Both the position numbers and the translations under genes were made by a program. A DNA stretch of 64,000 nucleotides from Halopseudomonas pelagia (GTDB taxonomy: Bacteria; Pseudomonadota; Gammaproteobacteria; Pseudomonadales; Pseudomonadaceae), in assembly GCF_009497895.1 (NCBI RefSeq), contig NZ_CP033116.1, positions 4,340,001-4,404,000 on the forward strand, in the 5' to 3' direction. Numbering within the stretch: position 1 is the stretch's first letter; each line of letters opens with the position of its first letter. Below, in pieces: positions 25,664 through 39,173 of this stretch. The notes under the pieces are model-generated. The model had not been told where the DNA came from and ran no database searches. It worked only from the letters and a program-made list of their open reading frames with translations.

Positions 25664-26746
25664 TCAGACTACGATAGCAGAGGGATCATGATAGATCGCG
25701 GACATTTCATGTACCGCTTCGATAAAGGCGCCAGCATGCGCCGGATCGACTTCCGGGGTAATGCCATGGCCCAGATTGAAAACGTGGCCGTTACCCTTGC
25801 CGTAACTCTTGAGAATACGCGCGACTTCTTCACGAATCGCCGCAGGTTTGGCGTAGAGCACAGTGGGGTCCATATTGCCCTGCAAGGCGACCTTGGAGCC
25901 AACACGCGAACGCGCCACACCCATATCCATGGTCCAATCCAGACCCAATGCATCTGCACCGGCGTCGGCAATACTTTCAAGCCATAGCCCACCGTTCTTG
26001 GTGAACAGAATGACCGGTACGCGACGACCCTGATGTTCGCGGATCAGCCCCGACACGATCTTGCGCATATAAGCGAGGGAAAACTTCTGGTAAGCATCGG
26101 AAGACAGATTGCCGCCCCAGGTATCAAAAATCTGTACCGCCTGGGCACCTGCCAGAATCTGACCATTCAGGTAGGAAGTGACCGAGTCGGCCAGTTTGTC
26201 GAGCAGCATATGCATGGCTTCAGGCTGGTCATAAAGCATCGCCTTGGTCTTGCGGAAGTCCTTAGAAGAACTGCCTTCGACCATATAGGTCGCCAGCGTC
26301 CAGGGGCTGCCGGAAAAACCGATCAGTGGCACCCGACCATTCAGCTCGCTGCGGATAGTGCGCACGGCGTTCATGACATAACCCAGATCCTGCTCCGGAT
26401 CCGGCACCTTGAGCGCCTCGATATCAGCGGCGGTATCGATACGCTTGCGAAAGCGCGGGCCTTCACCGGTTTCAAAATACAGACCCAGGCCCATCGCATC
26501 CGGGATGGTCAGAATGTCGGAAAACAGAATCGCCGCGTCCAGCGGGTAACGCTCCAGCGGCTGCAGCGTCACTTCGCAGGCCATCTCAGGATTGGTACAC
26601 AGCCCCATGAAATCACCGGCCCGGCTACGTGCTTCGCGGTACTCAGGCAGGTAGCGCCCGGCCTGGCGCATCATCCACACCGGGGTAACATCCACGGGCT
26701 GGCGCATCAGGGCACGGAGAAAGCGATCGTTCTTCAATTCGGACAT
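25664..26746 (-). CDS. hemE: Uroporphyrinogen decarboxylase
   Basis: Cytoplasmic enzyme of haem synthesis, decarboxylating the four acetate side chains of uroporphyrinogen III to coproporphyrinogen III. Length is 360 residues, normal for the family. The N-terminal signature [16 protein letters not shown] with the substrate-binding arginines is present, followed by [16 protein letters not shown] with the catalytic Asp, [16 protein letters not shown], and [13 protein letters not shown] near the C-terminus with its His. The ribosome-binding site is weak (TGGATACC). A 283-bp gap containing repeat copy B separates it from gltD. Confidence 0.97.
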   Translation of the reverse strand: MSELKNDRFLRALMRQPVDVTPVWMMRQAGRYLPEYREARSRAGDFMGLCTNPEMACEVTLQPLERYPLDAAILFSDILTIPDAMGLGLYFETGEGPRFRKRIDTAADIEALKVPDPEQDLGYVMNAVRTIRSELNGRVPLIGFSGSPWTLATYMVEGSSSKDFRKTKAMLYDQPEAMHMLLDKLADSVTSYLNGQILAGAQAVQIFDTWGGNLSSDAYQKFSLAYMRKIVSGLIREHQGRRVPVILFTKNGGLWLESIADAGADALGLDWTMDMGVARSRVGSKVALQGNMDPTVLYAKPAAIREEVARILKSYGKGNGHVFNLGHGITPEVDPAHAGAFIEAVHEMSAIYHDPSAIVV

Positions 26747-26848
26747 GGAGTAGGTATCCAGTTGCGGGATCAGCGGGCATTGTACCGGGAAAAGGAAGGA
26801 AGATCAGGCTAGCAACACAGGTTTCACACTGACAGCTCAGTACCATCA

Positions 26849-26962
26849 GATTGGCGGCGGGGTCGGGCCTGGTCGGGACCGTCGGCGCACAGGGACGTGC
26901 GCCGACGAGCCCCAGGGATGGCTGGTAGCGTGTCCCGACCAGGCCCGACCACGCCGCCAATC
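26849..26962 (+). repeat. Structured palindromic element, copy B
   Basis: Outer arms of 31 bp (26849-26879 and 26932-26962) are complementary with one mismatch, but their sequence differs from the arms of copy A. The 52-nt centre has a perfect 11-bp inner hairpin CGTCGGCGCAC / GTGCGCCGACG (26880-26907) with loop AGGGAC, then GCCCCAGGGATGG (26909-26921) and AGCGT before the right arm. The CANGGAYG motifs are again 23 nt apart. It lies between the hemE start and the gltD terminator, the same relative position as copy A. Confidence 0.85.
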
Positions 26963-26988
26963 CACGCACCAGATATCAGAAACGCAAA

Positions 26989-27008
26989 AGGGCGCCCTAA
27001 GGCGCCCT
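26989..27008 (-). terminator. Rho-independent terminator of gltBD
   Basis: 8-bp stem AGGGCGCC / GGCGCCCT with a 4-nt loop, followed on the minus strand by TTTT. It lies 21 bp past the gltD stop codon. Confidence 0.85.
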
Positions 27009-27029
27009 CTGCTAATACACAAAGTCGAT

Positions 27030-28478
<1,449 letters not shown>

Positions 28479-28550
28479 TCAAGCTGCAACTGCAGGACTC
28501 ATCAGGGCAAGGCAACAGACCTGTCGAGCAGGTCTGCCATCGGCCTCTAG

Positions 28551-31500
28551 TTATTGCGGGTTGGCGCGAGTGCTGGTCAGCAGGGCACGCAGACTGGCGG
28601 CCTTGGGTTTGACCAGCCAGAAACGGCGGATATAGTTATCCAGATTCTCCAGCACTTCTTCCCCCCAGGCGCTCCCGGTCTCAGCGACGTAATCAGTCAG
28701 CACCATGGTCAGGTGACTGCGATAGGCTTCCATCGACTCGCTGCTGATCCGGTGCAACTCCACCAGCTCATGGTTGAGCTTGTCGAAGAAGCTGTTGTCC
28801 TGATCCAGCACAAAGGCGAAACCACCGGTCATACCGGCACCGAAGTTATGCCCGGTAGGCCCGAGTACGCACACCATACCGCCGGTCATGTACTCGCAAC
28901 AATGGTCGCCAGCGCCTTCGATGACTGCATGCGCGCCGGAGTTACGCACCGCGAAACGCTCGCCGGCGGTTCCCGCCGCCAACAGCATGCCGCCGGTGGC
29001 ACCATAAAGACAGGTATTACCGATAATCGCGGTTTCTTCGGAGCGGAACGGGCTGCCCTTGGGCGGCACGATGACCAATTTCCCGCCGGTCATACCCTTG
29101 CCGACGTAGTCGTTGGCGTCGCCTTCCAGATACATGTTCAGGCCGCCCGCGTTCCATACGCCGAAGCTCTGTCCAGCGGTACCCTTGAAGCGGTAGGTGA
29201 TCGGCGCGCCGACCATGCCCTGGTTACCGTGTACGCGGGCGATCTCGCCGGAAACCCGAGCGCCGATCGAGCGATCACAGTTGGTCAGGTTCATCTCGAA
29301 GTCGCCACCGGTCAAGCCGTCGATACTGGCACGGGCCAGTTCGACCATCTTCTCGGCAGTCAGACCCTTGTCGAAAGGCACGTTTCGCGGCGACTCGCAG
29401 TACTGCGGCTTATCCGCTGGTACGTCCTTGCTGAACAGCAGCGGCTCCAGATCCAGATTCTGCTGTTTGCTGGTTGCACCTGGCAGAATCTCCAGCAGAT
29501 CAACGCGGCCAATCAGGTCCTGCAAGCGGCTGACACCCAACTGAGCCATCAGCTCACGGGTTTCGGTGGCGACGTAGGTGAAGAAATTCATCACCATCTC
29601 CACCGTACCTATGTAGTGATTGTCACGCAGGTGCTTGTTCTGTGTCGCTACGCCGGTCGCGCAGTTGTTCAGGTGGCAGATCCGCAGGTATTTGCAACCC
29701 AGGGCAATCATCGGCGCGGTGCCGAAGCCGAAGCTTTCTGCGCCGAGGATCGCTGCCTTGATCACGTCCAGACCAGTTTTCAGGCCGCCATCGGTCTGTA
29801 CCCGGACCTTGCCACGCAGATCGTTGCCACGCAGCGTCTGGTGCGCTTCGGACAGGCCAAGCTCCCAGGGCGAACCGGCATAACGGATCGAGGTCAGCGG
29901 TGAAGCACCGGTGCCGCCGTCGTAACCGGAAATGGTGATCAGATCGGCATAGGCCTTGGCCACACCGGCGGCGATAGTACCCACACCGGGCTCAGCTACC
30001 AGCTTGACCGAGACCAGCGCGCGCGGATTGACCTGCTTGAGGTCAAAAATCAGCTGCGACAGATCTTCGATGGAATAGATGTCGTGGTGCGGCGGTGGCG
30101 AAATCAGCGTAACGCCAGGCACCGCATAACGCAGGCGCGCAATCAGCTCGTTGACTTTACCACCGGGCAACTGACCGCCTTCGCCGGGCTTGGCGCCCTG
30201 CGCGACCTTGATCTGCAGCACTTCGGCGTTGACCAGATACTCTGGCGTAACACCAAAGCGACCAGAAGCGATCTGCTTGATCTTCGACATGCGCTCGGTG
30301 CCGTAACGGGCAGGATCTTCCCCACCCTCACCGGAGTTGGAGCGCGCGCCCAGGCGGTTCATCGCCTCGGCGATGGCTTCGTGCGCTTCAGGCGACAGTG
30401 CGCCGAGCGAAATACCCGCCGAGTCAAAGCGCTTGAAGATCGACTCCAGCGGCTCGACGTCATCCAGTGCAATGGCTTGCTGATCGCCACGCACTTTCAA
30501 CAGGTCGCGCAGCGAAGCTACCGGGCGAGTATTGACCAGTGCCGCGTACTCCAGGTACTTGTCGTAACTGTCGCCCTGCACCGCGTCCTGCAGCGCACGC
30601 ACCACATCCGGGTTATAGGCGTGATACTCACCGCCAAACACGAACTTGAGCAGACCGCCCTGCTGGATATTCTTGCGCGGGTTCCACGCCTCACGGGCGA
30701 GCAACGACTGCTCGGCCTGCAGGTCGCTGAAACGCGCGCCCTGAATCCGGCTGGCAACGCCCTTGAAGCACATATCAACAATTTCATCGGCCAGGCCGAC
30801 TGCTTCAAACAGCTGCGCACCGCGGTAAGAGACCACAGTGGAAATCCCCATCTTCGACAGGATTTTCAGCAGGCCTTTGGAGATACCCTTGCGGTAGCTC
30901 TTGAACACCTCATACAGATCGCCGATCACTTCGCCGGTACGGATCAGATCACCGAGGATTTCGTAGGCAAGGTAGGGGTAGACCGCAGTCGCCCCAAAAC
31001 CTATCAGCACCGCGTAGTGGTGCGGGTCACGCGCCGTAGCGGTTTCAACCAAAATGTTGCAGTCACAGCGCAGACCCACCGCAATCAGGTGGTGATGCAC
31101 CGCACCGACGGCGAGCGCAGCATGCACTGGCAGCTTGCCTTCGGAGATGAAACGGTCAGTCAACACCAGCAACGTCTTGCCTTCACGCACGGCCGCTTCG
31201 GCCTGCTCGGCAATCGCCTTGACCGCTTCGCCCAGCGGCATGTCAGCCGGGGCGTTCAGTTCAATGCGCTGATGCGCGAAACCCGGGCGCTCCAGGTTCA
31301 TCAGCGTGCGCCACTTCGCCGGTGAAATCACCGGGCTGCTGAGGATCGCACGGTTAGCGTGATCCGCAGTCTCTTCAAAGACGTTGCGTTCTGCACCGAT
31401 ACAGGTTTCCAGCGACATGACGATGGCTTCACGCAGCGGATCGATCGCCGGGTTGGTGACCTGGGCGAACTGCTGGCGGAAATAATCGTATACCGAGCGA

Positions 31501-32999
31501 ACACGGGTAGAGAGCACCGCCATCGGCGTATCGTCACCCATGGAGCCAACGGCTTCCTGACCATTCTCTGCCAGCGGACGCAGCACCTGGTCGCGCTCCT
31601 CGAAGGTGACCTGGAACATCTTCATATACTGCTTGAGCTGTTCCGGGCTGAGGAAGTCCGAACCATGATCGCGGTCGTTCATGGTCGCCTGAATACGCAG
31701 CGCGTTTTCCTTCAACCACTTGCGATACGGGTGCCGTGATTTCAGGCGCCCTTCCACATCGCTGGTGTGCAGCACTTCGCCGGTCTGAGTATCGACCGCC
31801 AGAATCTGACCTGGGCCAACCCGACCTTTGCTTATCACATCTTCGGGCTGGTAATCCCAGACACCGATTTCGGACGCCAGGGTGATATAGCCATTCTTGG
31901 TCACGACATAGCGCGCAGGGCGCAGACCATTCCGGTCGAGCAAACAGACCGCGTAGCGGCCTTCAGTCAGAACGATACCGGCCGGGCCATCCCAGGCTTC
32001 CATGTGCATGGAATTGAACTCATAGAATGCCTTCAGATCGGCATCCATGGTTTCCACGTTCTGCCATGCCGGCGGCACGACCATGCGAATGGCGCGGAAC
32101 AAATCCATGCCACCGGCAATCAACAGTTCCAGCATGTTATCCATGCTCGAGGAGTCGGAACCGGTTACGTTGACGATCGGCGAGATGCTTTCCAGATCCG
32201 GCAGCATTTCGTTGGTAAATTTATTGCGTCGCGCATGTGCCCAGTTGCGGTTGGCGGTGATGGTGTTGATTTCACCATTGTGCGCGATCAGCCGGAACGG
32301 TTGTGCCAGCGGCCACTTGGGCAGCGTGTTGGTGGAGAAGCGCTGGTGAAACACACTGATGGCGGTCTCCATGCGCTCATCGCTCAGATCCGGGAAGAAC
32401 TGCCCCAGATCGGCGGGCATCATCAGGCCTTTATAGGAGATGACCTTGTGCGACAGGCTGCAAACGTAAAAATCCTGGTCGGCCTGCATGGCAATTTCGG
32501 CCTTGCGGCGGGCATAGAACAGTTTGATGCCGAACTGCTGTTCGTCCAAGCCTTCACCGGACACAAACACCTGCTCGATACGCGGCATGCAGCTCAACGC
32601 CAACGGACCCAGCACGCTGCTGTCGAAAGGCACTTCGCGCCAGCCAACCAGCGGCAAACCCTGATCTTCAAGCGCAGCTTCGAAAGCTTGACGAGCAGCG
32701 GCCGAAGCAGCCTGATCGACGCCCATAAACACCATACCCACAGCATATTGCTCAGGGAGCTCGGTACCCAGAGACTCTTTGGCGACCGCACGCAGAAACC
32801 GATCGGGCTTCTGAATCAGCAGGCCACAACCGTCACCGGTTTTGCCGTCGGCGTTGATGCCACCCCGGTGTGTCATGCATGTCAGGGCTTCAATGGCCGT
32901 CAGTAACAGGTGATGACTGGGCTCACCCTGCATGTGGGCAATAAGGCCAAAGCCACAGTTATCCTTGAACTGATCAGGCTGATATAAACCTGCTTTCAT
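28551..32999 (-). CDS. gltB: Glutamate synthase [NADPH] large subunit
   Basis: Alpha subunit of NADPH-GOGAT, 1482 residues. An N-terminal class II glutamine amidotransferase domain has its nucleophile Cys15 after a short propeptide ([16 protein letters not shown]). The central domain follows, then the FMN-binding synthase domain ([26 protein letters not shown]). The 3Fe-4S motif is [21 protein letters not shown]-terminal GXGXG beta-helix domain is present ([16 protein letters not shown]). The ATG at 32999 has GAGAG at good spacing; a GTG two codons upstream is less likely. Ammonia from the amidotransferase site is channelled to the synthase site. The operon is gltB-gltD. Confidence 0.97.
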   Translation of the reverse strand: MKAGLYQPDQFKDNCGFGLIAHMQGEPSHHLLLTAIEALTCMTHRGGINADGKTGDGCGLLIQKPDRFLRAVAKESLGTELPEQYAVGMVFMGVDQAASAAARQAFEAALEDQGLPLVGWREVPFDSSVLGPLALSCMPRIEQVFVSGEGLDEQQFGIKLFYARRKAEIAMQADQDFYVCSLSHKVISYKGLMMPADLGQFFPDLSDERMETAISVFHQRFSTNTLPKWPLAQPFRLIAHNGEINTITANRNWAHARRNKFTNEMLPDLESISPIVNVTGSDSSSMDNMLELLIAGGMDLFRAIRMVVPPAWQNVETMDADLKAFYEFNSMHMEAWDGPAGIVLTEGRYAVCLLDRNGLRPARYVVTKNGYITLASEIGVWDYQPEDVISKGRVGPGQILAVDTQTGEVLHTSDVEGRLKSRHPYRKWLKENALRIQATMNDRDHGSDFLSPEQLKQYMKMFQVTFEERDQVLRPLAENGQEAVGSMGDDTPMAVLSTRVRSVYDYFRQQFAQVTNPAIDPLREAIVMSLETCIGAERNVFEETADHANRAILSSPVISPAKWRTLMNLERPGFAHQRIELNAPADMPLGEAVKAIAEQAEAAVREGKTLLVLTDRFISEGKLPVHAALAVGAVHHHLIAVGLRCDCNILVETATARDPHHYAVLIGFGATAVYPYLAYEILGDLIRTGEVIGDLYEVFKSYRKGISKGLLKILSKMGISTVVSYRGAQLFEAVGLADEIVDMCFKGVASRIQGARFSDLQAEQSLLAREAWNPRKNIQQGGLLKFVFGGEYHAYNPDVVRALQDAVQGDSYDKYLEYAALVNTRPVASLRDLLKVRGDQQAIALDDVEPLESIFKRFDSAGISLGALSPEAHEAIAEAMNRLGARSNSGEGGEDPARYGTERMSKIKQIASGRFGVTPEYLVNAEVLQIKVAQGAKPGEGGQLPGGKVNELIARLRYAVPGVTLISPPPHHDIYSIEDLSQLIFDLKQVNPRALVSVKLVAEPGVGTIAAGVAKAYADLITISGYDGGTGASPLTSIRYAGSPWELGLSEAHQTLRGNDLRGKVRVQTDGGLKTGLDVIKAAILGAESFGFGTAPMIALGCKYLRICHLNNCATGVATQNKHLRDNHYIGTVEMVMNFFTYVATETRELMAQLGVSRLQDLIGRVDLLEILPGATSKQQNLDLEPLLFSKDVPADKPQYCESPRNVPFDKGLTAEKMVELARASIDGLTGGDFEMNLTNCDRSIGARVSGEIARVHGNQGMVGAPITYRFKGTAGQSFGVWNAGGLNMYLEGDANDYVGKGMTGGKLVIVPPKGSPFRSEETAIIGNTCLYGATGGMLLAAGTAGERFAVRNSGAHAVIEGAGDHCCEYMTGGMVCVLGPTGHNFGAGMTGGFAFVLDQDNSFFDKLNHELVELHRISSESMEAYRSHLTMVLTDYVAETGSAWGEEVLENLDNYIRRFWLVKPKAASLRALLTSTRANPQ

Positions 33000-33233
33000 A
33001 GGCACACTCTCAAAATGCTATAGGATTCAGGCGCTTACGAGACTCAAACAAGACTGGATCTGGCTCGGCGCCGGACAAAAGGGGAGTAATTGTACACAGC
33101 GGCAACAATGCCCACAATTTTTTTTCGGGCCATCGTGCCGCAAAATCATATCCAAATGTCGTAAATAGGAAAGCTTTTCACTAGTGCGACGAGCAAAAGA
33201 GCTGGGGCCAGACCTCGCGCATGAGATTTTCCA

Positions 33234-33252
33234 GCCCTCGAAAGCCGAGGGC
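33234..33252. terminator. Hairpin after the SPOR/AAA gene
   Basis: 7-bp stem GCCCTCG / CGAGGGC with a 5-nt loop, 10 bp past the stop codon of the gene at 33263. There is no T run on the minus strand, so termination is doubtful. The remaining 230 bp up to gltB hold no gene. Confidence 0.35.
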
Positions 33253-33262
33253 CGGATCGCTA

Positions 33263-34780
33263 TTAACGCAAGGACTGTTTGATCGCGCCAACGCCCTTGG
33301 GCCAAGGGTTCTGTCGCCGCAGCGCTTCCGGCAATGCACTGACGCCTTGCTGCGCCTGTTGGCGCGTGCCGTACAAGCCTTGTGTTACCACGAACCAGGG
33401 GCGACCTTCATGCAGCGTTTCGAAGTAACCAATATTTTCCAACCCTGATTGCTGCTTGATAAAGCTCAACGCCGCGTCCCGACTGCGCGTACCCAATAGC
33501 TGCAAAACAAATGCGCTGGAGTCTGCCTGGCGATACCAATCAGCCGTGCGCGTCGCTTGTGCTGACGATGCTGCAGCAGGTGCTACCGGTGTTGGTTCTG
33601 GCTCTGCCACGGGCGCAGCCGAAGTAGCGTCCACAGGTGCCTGCGCCAGATCTACCGGTTCCGCCGGCTCGGGCGCTACCGTTACCTGCTCAGGGGAAGC
33701 TGAGGAAGTGCTTGGAGCGTCTGCTTCCGCCTCGGCTACGTCAGCGACAGATGGCGCAGCGATCTCAACAGTCTCTGGTTCCAGGGTAACTGCATTCAGC
33801 TCCGTCAGTTCGGCCAGCTGACGATCTTCTTCGACGTTGACCGGGTTAACTGGCTCCGGCAGTTCAAGCACGGTGCGGGAAGGCTCATCGACAGTCTCGT
33901 TGCTGCCCATCAGCCAAGCGACACCGATACCTGCCGCCACCAGCAACACGGCAATCATTGAGCGTACTGGCACCACTCCGCCTGAGCGCCTGCTGGGGCG
34001 AGCTGCGGGCTGCTCCATCGCATCTTCCATAACCTGTCTGGCGACCGTATTGATGCGCCCAGGCCAGCCACTGCTGCGGCGATGAATTTCTTGCAACTGC
34101 TCGTCATCCAGCAAAGCCAATTCCTGACCCGCCGCTTCGAGGCGCTGAGCAATATAGTCGCGCGTCTCGTCAGGTGAATAGGGGTCCAGATCAATTCGGT
34201 GCACCCACTGTTCTGCAGCACCATCGGTATCTATCTGCGGCAACAACAGGGAAATATTTTCGTCAGCAAACAGGAAGATCCTGACCGGCGAATCCGCGCC
34301 TCCGCTCAAACCCAGGTCAGCCAGATCCTGCAGGGCCTGCAGCTCCAGCAGCTGGGCATCATCAACGATCAGATACAGTTGCACGCCGCTTTGCTTCAGC
34401 TGCTCGGCACGTTCAAGCAATGCGTCCGTGGAACGGCCCTTGGCGTTGACTGCCTGACAAAGGTAACCAATCAACGCGGACTCTTCGGAAAATTCGCGAG
34501 CGGTGGCCACCACACACTGGGTCGTATCCTTGTTACTACTGGCCACTAGCACCTGGCGCAGCAAGGTCTTGCCACTTCCCTGGGGCCCGGTCACCAGTAG
34601 AAGACGGTCACCAAAACGGGCCAAATGGTGGAGCTGTGCCAATACCGTTTTGCGTTGCGGTGTAAAAAAACGAAATCCCGGCGTGCGGGCCGCAAAAGGA
34701 TCATGACTCAACTGATAATGATCAAGAAACTCATCGAGTCCGCCTGCGGCGCTGATATTGATATCCGGTTCAACTGTCAT
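33263..34780 (-). CDS. AAA ATPase with transmembrane helix and C-terminal SPOR domain (DamX-like)
   Basis: A 505-residue protein with an N-terminal ExeA-type AAA domain (Walker [10 protein letters not shown] near residue 65; Walker B LYLIVDDA near 137). A basic linker and one transmembrane helix follow ([19 protein letters not shown], about 277-295). Then come a Pro/Ala/Glu-rich periplasmic linker and a SPOR domain (about 425-500, [17 protein letters not shown] and [23 protein letters not shown]). SPOR domains bind denuded peptidoglycan at the division septum, so a role in division or envelope assembly is likely. It overlaps aroB by 4 bp. This aroK-aroB-damX order is the common gammaproteobacterial one. 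Confidence 0.9.
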   Translation of the reverse strand: MTVEPDINISAAGGLDEFLDHYQLSHDPFAARTPGFRFFTPQRKTVLAQLHHLARFGDRLLLVTGPQGSGKTLLRQVLVASSNKDTTQCVVATAREFSEESALIGYLCQAVNAKGRSTDALLERAEQLKQSGVQLYLIVDDAQLLELQALQDLADLGLSGGADSPVRIFLFADENISLLLPQIDTDGAAEQWVHRIDLDPYSPDETRDYIAQRLEAAGQELALLDDEQLQEIHRRSSGWPGRINTVARQVMEDAMEQPAARPSRRSGGVVPVRSMIAVLLVAAGIGVAWLMGSNETVDEPSRTVLELPEPVNPVNVEEDRQLAELTELNAVTLEPETVEIAAPSVADVAEAEADAPSTSSASPEQVTVAPEPAEPVDLAQAPVDATSAAPVAEPEPTPVAPAAASSAQATRTADWYRQADSSAFVLQLLGTRSRDAALSFIKQQSGLENIGYFETLHEGRPWFVVTQGLYGTRQQAQQGVSALPEALRRQNPWPKGVGAIKQSLR

Positions 34781-35856
34781 GACTGATCTGCCGCGAGTGT
34801 TGCCTGCAAGGAAGCAGAATCGAATTCTGCGCTGACGACGGCCTGCCCTAACGCCTTGAGCAAAACCAGGCGCAACTGTCCGTCGAGTACTTTTTTATCT
34901 ACTGCCATCAAATCCATAAAATCGCCGACCTGCATATTCCCGGGCGGTGAAACCGGCAAACCCGCAGCAGCAATCAACGCTGTCGCTCTATCGACATCGG
35001 CCCGGCTAATCCAGCCCTGCCGACAGGACATATCCAGCGCCATGACCATCCCAGCGCCCACCGCCTCGCCGTGCAACCACTGCCCATAACCCTGATGCGC
35101 TTCGATCGCGTGGCCAAAGGTATGACCCAGGTTAAGAATCGCGCGAACACCACCCTCTCGCTCATCCGCAGCCACTACGTCGGCCTTGATCTGACAAGAG
35201 CGGGCAATGGCTTCGGTGACAAGGCTCGGATCAAGCGCCCGCAGACCGCTGATATTGTCTTCAAGCCAAGCTAGAAACGCGACGTCACGAATCAGGCCGT
35301 ATTTGATAATTTCAGCCAGACCGGCACTGACTTCTCGCGCAGGCAGCGTTTTCAGACTTTCGGTGTCGATCAATACCGCTTTGGGCTGATAAAAAGCGCC
35401 GAGCATGTTCTTGCCCGCCGGGTGATTAATCCCGGTCTTACCACCCACCGACGAATCCACCTGGGACAACAGCGTAGTCGGCATCTGGATGAAATCCACA
35501 CCTCGCTGGTAACAGGCAGCAGCGAAGCCAGTCATGTCACCGATCACACCTCCACCCAGCGCTATCAGAGTGGTCTTGCGGTCATGCCGCGCAGCAAGCA
35601 GAGCGTCAAATACCTGTTGTAAAGTGGACCAGGTCTTGAATGCTTCACCGGTCGGCAGCACCACTTGTAGAATTTGATACCCCTTGAGGGCCTCACACAG
35701 CGCCTCAAGGTATAACGGCGCTACGGTGTCGTCCGTCACAACGCAAACCTGTTTCCCACTGATATGCCGAGCAAGCAACCCTGACTGGGAAAGCAGGTCG
35801 CTACCTATATAGATCGGGTAACTGCGATCACCCAGATCAACGTTTAATTGCTGCAT
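34777..35856 (-). CDS. aroB: 3-dehydroquinate synthase
   Basis: NAD- and metal-dependent enzyme making 3-dehydroquinate from DAHP, step two of the shikimate pathway. 359 residues. Hallmarks are [56 protein letters not shown] with NAD and substrate contacts, and the zinc-ligand region [30 protein letters not shown]. The ATG at 35856 has GGAGAG upstream and gives the usual N-terminus [18 protein letters not shown]. It is about 100 bp downstream of aroK and overlaps the SPOR gene (ATGA). Confidence 0.97.
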   Translation of the reverse strand: MQQLNVDLGDRSYPIYIGSDLLSQSGLLARHISGKQVCVVTDDTVAPLYLEALCEALKGYQILQVVLPTGEAFKTWSTLQQVFDALLAARHDRKTTLIALGGGVIGDMTGFAAACYQRGVDFIQMPTTLLSQVDSSVGGKTGINHPAGKNMLGAFYQPKAVLIDTESLKTLPAREVSAGLAEIIKYGLIRDVAFLAWLEDNISGLRALDPSLVTEAIARSCQIKADVVAADEREGGVRAILNLGHTFGHAIEAHQGYGQWLHGEAVGAGMVMALDMSCRQGWISRADVDRATALIAAAGLPVSPPGNMQVGDFMDLMAVDKKVLDGQLRLVLLKALGQAVVSAEFDSASLQATLAADQS

Positions 35857-35956
35857 CAATTTCTCTCCGACACGACTCCGGCAAGAATACAACAGGCGCA
35901 CATATTGTGCTCAGCCCGAATGTCGACTCATGAATGGAATTGGATACTGGAACGAT

Positions 35957-36472
35957 CTAGTCGTCAGTGCCTTGCAACCGGCTTAGGATAGTATTGACGA
36001 CAATTTTAGGCCCGCGCTGGTCGGTATCGATAGTGACGTCGGCTATCTCGCTGTAAAGCGGGTCACGGCGCGCCATAAGATCACGCAACACCTTCTCTGG
36101 GTCGGCATTCAGCAACAACGGACGTTGCCGGTCCTTGGAGGTGCGTTGCAGCTGCTGATCGACACTGGTGCGTAGATACACAACCAGACCGTTGGCACTC
36201 AGGGCTCGCCGATTCGCCTCGCGCATGACCACCCCCCCACCGGTGGCCAGAATGATCCCGTGCTCTTGCACCAGCTCGGCAATCATCGCCTCTTCACGCT
36301 CGCGAAAACCCTCTTCGCCTTCCACGTCAAAAATCCAGGGTATGTCAGCGCCAGTACGCGCCTCGATCTCCCGGTCTGAGTCCTTGAAAGGGTATTTGAG
36401 TTCTTTGGCAAGCAGACGCCCGATGGTGCTTTTTCCAGCGCCCATCGGGCCGATCAGAAACACATTACGCAA
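35957..36472 (-). CDS. aroK: Shikimate kinase
   Basis: Phosphorylates shikimate with ATP, step five of the shikimate pathway. 171 residues. The P-loop is [11 protein letters not shown] (residues 8-18), the shikimate-binding DSDREIE and FREREE follow, then [10 protein letters not shown] and the lid with RPLL. The start is TTG at 36472: the family N-terminus ([15 protein letters not shown]) fits it, AGGT lies upstream, and no ATG is available before the P-loop. It follows the pilQ stop by 5 bp, so it is cotranscribed with the pilus genes. Confidence 0.96.
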   Translation of the reverse strand: MRNVFLIGPMGAGKSTIGRLLAKELKYPFKDSDREIEARTGADIPWIFDVEGEEGFREREEAMIAELVQEHGIILATGGGVVMREANRRALSANGLVVYLRTSVDQQLQRTSKDRQRPLLLNADPEKVLRDLMARRDPLYSEIADVTIDTDQRGPKIVVNTILSRLQGTDD

Positions 36473-36477
36473 GGTGA

Positions 36478-38622
36478 TTACCTAGCAACCGTAATAGCTC
36501 CATTGTTGATGATACGAGGCGTCAGGAAGATAAGCAGTTCCGACTTGTTTTCCAGAGAGACGTCACGACGGAAGACTTTGCCGAGAACCGGCAGGTCGCC
36601 GAGGAAAGGAACCTTTTCGCGAGTAGTTTGAGTTTCGCTGGAAAATACACCACCAATCACGATGGTTTCACCATCACCAACCAGGATCTTGGCATTGACC
36701 TCATTCTTGCGAATCGTCGGCACGCCGTTAACCTCGTTGGTAAAGTCCGGCTCATCCTTGGTTACCACGACTTCCATGATCACCTGATTGTCCGGGGTAA
36801 TCTGCGGCGTTACTTCCAAAGACAGCACGGCTTCAGCGAAGGCTGTAGTAGTGGCGCCACTGGAGCTGGCTTCCTGGTAGGGGATTTCCGAACCCTTGAG
36901 GATCTTGGCAGTTTCCTTATCAGAGGTAACCACTTTCGGCTGGGAGATAATTTCACCGTTACCGGTGCTTTCCATCGCTGACAGTTGCAGGTCAAGAATG
37001 GTGTTGTTGGTGATAAAACCGATACCGATACCCGAAGTCGCGCCCGCTACACCCATATCAACAAAAGGTGAGTTAGTTGAAGGTGTAGGCATCTGACCCG
37101 TACCGCCAGGATTACGCCCGAATACATCGAAGCGATCACCGGCATTGATACTGCCGCCCCAACGAACGCCCAAAGCCTTGTCGAAACCGACGTTGGCTTC
37201 AACGATGCGAGCCTCGATCATTACTTGGCGAACCGGGATATCCAGTTGCACGACGATACGACGCAGCTCGTCCAGCTTCTGCTGCGTCTCCAGTGCGATG
37301 ATGCTGTTGGTACGATCATCGACCGTAATCGAGCCGCGTTGCTCACCGTCACCGGCGGTCACTGAAGCGAACAGGCTGGCGATGTCGGCAGCACGAGCGT
37401 AGTTGACCTGGATCAGCTCACGTCGCAAGGGCGCCAGCTCGGCAATTTGCTGCTGGGACTCCAGCTCTTGGCGCTCTCTGGCGGCAATCTCGTCTGCCGG
37501 AGCCACCAGGAGCACATTACCTATTTTGCGCTGGTCCAGACCCTTGGTTTTCAGTACCAGATCAAGCGCCTGATCCCAAGGCACGTTCTGCAGGCGCAGC
37601 GTAATGCTGCCCTGAACCGTGTCACTGGCGACCAGATTCAAATCGGTAAAGTCGGCGATCAACTGCAGCACCGAACGTACTTCGATATCCTGGAAATTCA
37701 GCGATAGTTTCTCGCCGGTGTAAGAAAAAGCTTCGGAACGGCGTTTTTCCACTTCAGTCTGAGTCAATGGTTTGAAGCTGACGATCAAACGATTATCCGC
37801 CTGGTACACCAGATGCTCATAAAAGCCGGTTGGTTCAATGTTGATCACGCTGTTGCCGCCGCTGGTGCTGGCGCTAACGAAATTGACCGGCGTGGCAAAG
37901 TCCTTCACATCCAGGCGCACGCGCAGCGCATCAGGTAACTGAGTATCTGGGAATGTCAGCCTGACACGCCCGCCCTGCTCAGCCACATCAACCTTTACCG
38001 AAGGATCGGACAAATCAACGATGACGTTGCCCTCGCCCTGCTCACCACGACGGAAATCCAGGCTGGTGATAGAGCGTCCTGCCATGGCCGCCGGGCTGGT
38101 CACAGCAGGCTCTGACGTGGCGCGCCAGTCAGTGGTGGCCGCTGGAACTGGCTGGGCTGCGCTGGCAGCTGCAGGCTGCGGTGCGGCCTGGGCATAGCCT
38201 GGGGCACTGTCGGAGCCGACCATGACATATAGATCGTTGCCATCTACTCGGGTGGCGTAAGGCACCAGATCGGTAAGGTTAATGATCAGACGGGTACGGT
38301 CGTTAGCCTCGACCACAGTCACGCTACGCGCATTCCCCAACCCTAGATCGCGGGTACGCTCACCGAGCTCGTTCTTTACACCAGGCAAATCGATGGCAAT
38401 GCGCGCCGGCTGATCGATGGTGTAGCCTTTTGGCGCCGAAGTTATTGGCTCGTCAAAAGACAGTTTCAACTCAACCCGCTCTCCAGGCAGAGAGGCAACA
38501 TCCAAGTTTTCAAGATTGGCGGCCAAGGCCAGGGGGCTAAGCAAGGCCATCATGGCAGCAAGCGTAATTTTTTTGGTTAAAGGCATTTGATTGCGTTCCA
38601 CGCGTGACTGTTTGCAGTTCAT
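36478..38622 (-). CDS. pilQ: Type IV pilus outer-membrane secretin PilQ
   Basis: Outer-membrane secretin through which the type IV pilus passes. 714 residues: signal peptide ending LALA-ANL, two AMIN domains (about 40-120 and 190-280) that bind peptidoglycan, an STN/N0 domain ([20 protein letters not shown]), an N1 domain and the C-terminal secretin barrel ([24 protein letters not shown] through [21 protein letters not shown]). The ATG at 38622 has GGGAGA upstream; an ATG at 38586 is the alternative and shortens only the signal region. Last pilus gene of pilMNOPQ, followed at once by aroK. Confidence 0.97.
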   Translation of the reverse strand: MNCKQSRVERNQMPLTKKITLAAMMALLSPLALAANLENLDVASLPGERVELKLSFDEPITSAPKGYTIDQPARIAIDLPGVKNELGERTRDLGLGNARSVTVVEANDRTRLIINLTDLVPYATRVDGNDLYVMVGSDSAPGYAQAAPQPAAASAAQPVPAATTDWRATSEPAVTSPAAMAGRSITSLDFRRGEQGEGNVIVDLSDPSVKVDVAEQGGRVRLTFPDTQLPDALRVRLDVKDFATPVNFVSASTSGGNSVINIEPTGFYEHLVYQADNRLIVSFKPLTQTEVEKRRSEAFSYTGEKLSLNFQDIEVRSVLQLIADFTDLNLVASDTVQGSITLRLQNVPWDQALDLVLKTKGLDQRKIGNVLLVAPADEIAARERQELESQQQIAELAPLRRELIQVNYARAADIASLFASVTAGDGEQRGSITVDDRTNSIIALETQQKLDELRRIVVQLDIPVRQVMIEARIVEANVGFDKALGVRWGGSINAGDRFDVFGRNPGGTGQMPTPSTNSPFVDMGVAGATSGIGIGFITNNTILDLQLSAMESTGNGEIISQPKVVTSDKETAKILKGSEIPYQEASSSGATTTAFAEAVLSLEVTPQITPDNQVIMEVVVTKDEPDFTNEVNGVPTIRKNEVNAKILVGDGETIVIGGVFSSETQTTREKVPFLGDLPVLGKVFRRDVSLENKSELLIFLTPRIINNGAITVAR

Positions 38623-38642
38623 TTTGTCTCTCCCTGGTTGAC

Positions 38643-39173
38643 TTATCCGCGCTCAGGCAAGCTGAGCGTTCGCGGGCGCTCCAACCAACCACCTTCCCCG
38701 TCCGGGACGATTTCGACTACGTCGACACGGCCTTCTTCAATACTGGTAATACGGCCGTGGTTACGACCCAGATAGTCACCAATCCTTACCCTATGCACGC
38801 TGCCCGCCCCGCGGACCAAAGCCTGCATACCATCCTGATTACTCAGGATGCCAACCATCTCGAATGCCTCGATATTGAAGCCTTCAAGAAACTGCTTTAC
38901 ACGATCTTCATCCGGCTTCAAATCCTGCGTCCCACGCTCGCGCTGACTTAAGTCAATCTTGATCGGCGGCTGGAAGGGGCTACGCAACGACGTCGCACTG
39001 TAAGTGAAGGCCTCGTAGGGCGCAAAACGGGGCAGCGGTTCGATATTGCCAGCGGGCCGTGCACGTGTTTCCGCCATGAAGGCTTGCAGGTCACTGAAGC
39101 TACCGTCACTACACCCGGCCAACAGCATTGGCAATACGAGGGCGAGGCCCAATACGCGCTTTTGCATGATCAT
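38643..39173 (-). CDS. pilP: Type IV pilus inner-membrane lipoprotein PilP
   Basis: Lipoprotein of the alignment subcomplex, joining PilN/PilO to the secretin PilQ. 176 residues, with the lipobox LLAGC in the first 25 residues, a flexible linker and a C-terminal beta domain (FNIEAFEMVGILSNQDGMQALVRGAGSVHRVRIGDYLG). The start ATG shares one base with the pilO stop. A second ATG two codons in is equally possible. Confidence 0.95.
   Translation of the reverse strand: MIMQKRVLGLALVLPMLLAGCSDGSFSDLQAFMAETRARPAGNIEPLPRFAPYEAFTYSATSLRSPFQPPIKIDLSQRERGTQDLKPDEDRVKQFLEGFNIEAFEMVGILSNQDGMQALVRGAGSVHRVRIGDYLGRNHGRITSIEEGRVDVVEIVPDGEGGWLERPRTLSLPERG

Noticed and set aside
28554..32906. Long plus-strand ORFs opposite gltB
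   Set aside because: GltB has all its cysteine and FMN motifs on minus; the plus-strand frames are shadows from strong codon bias.
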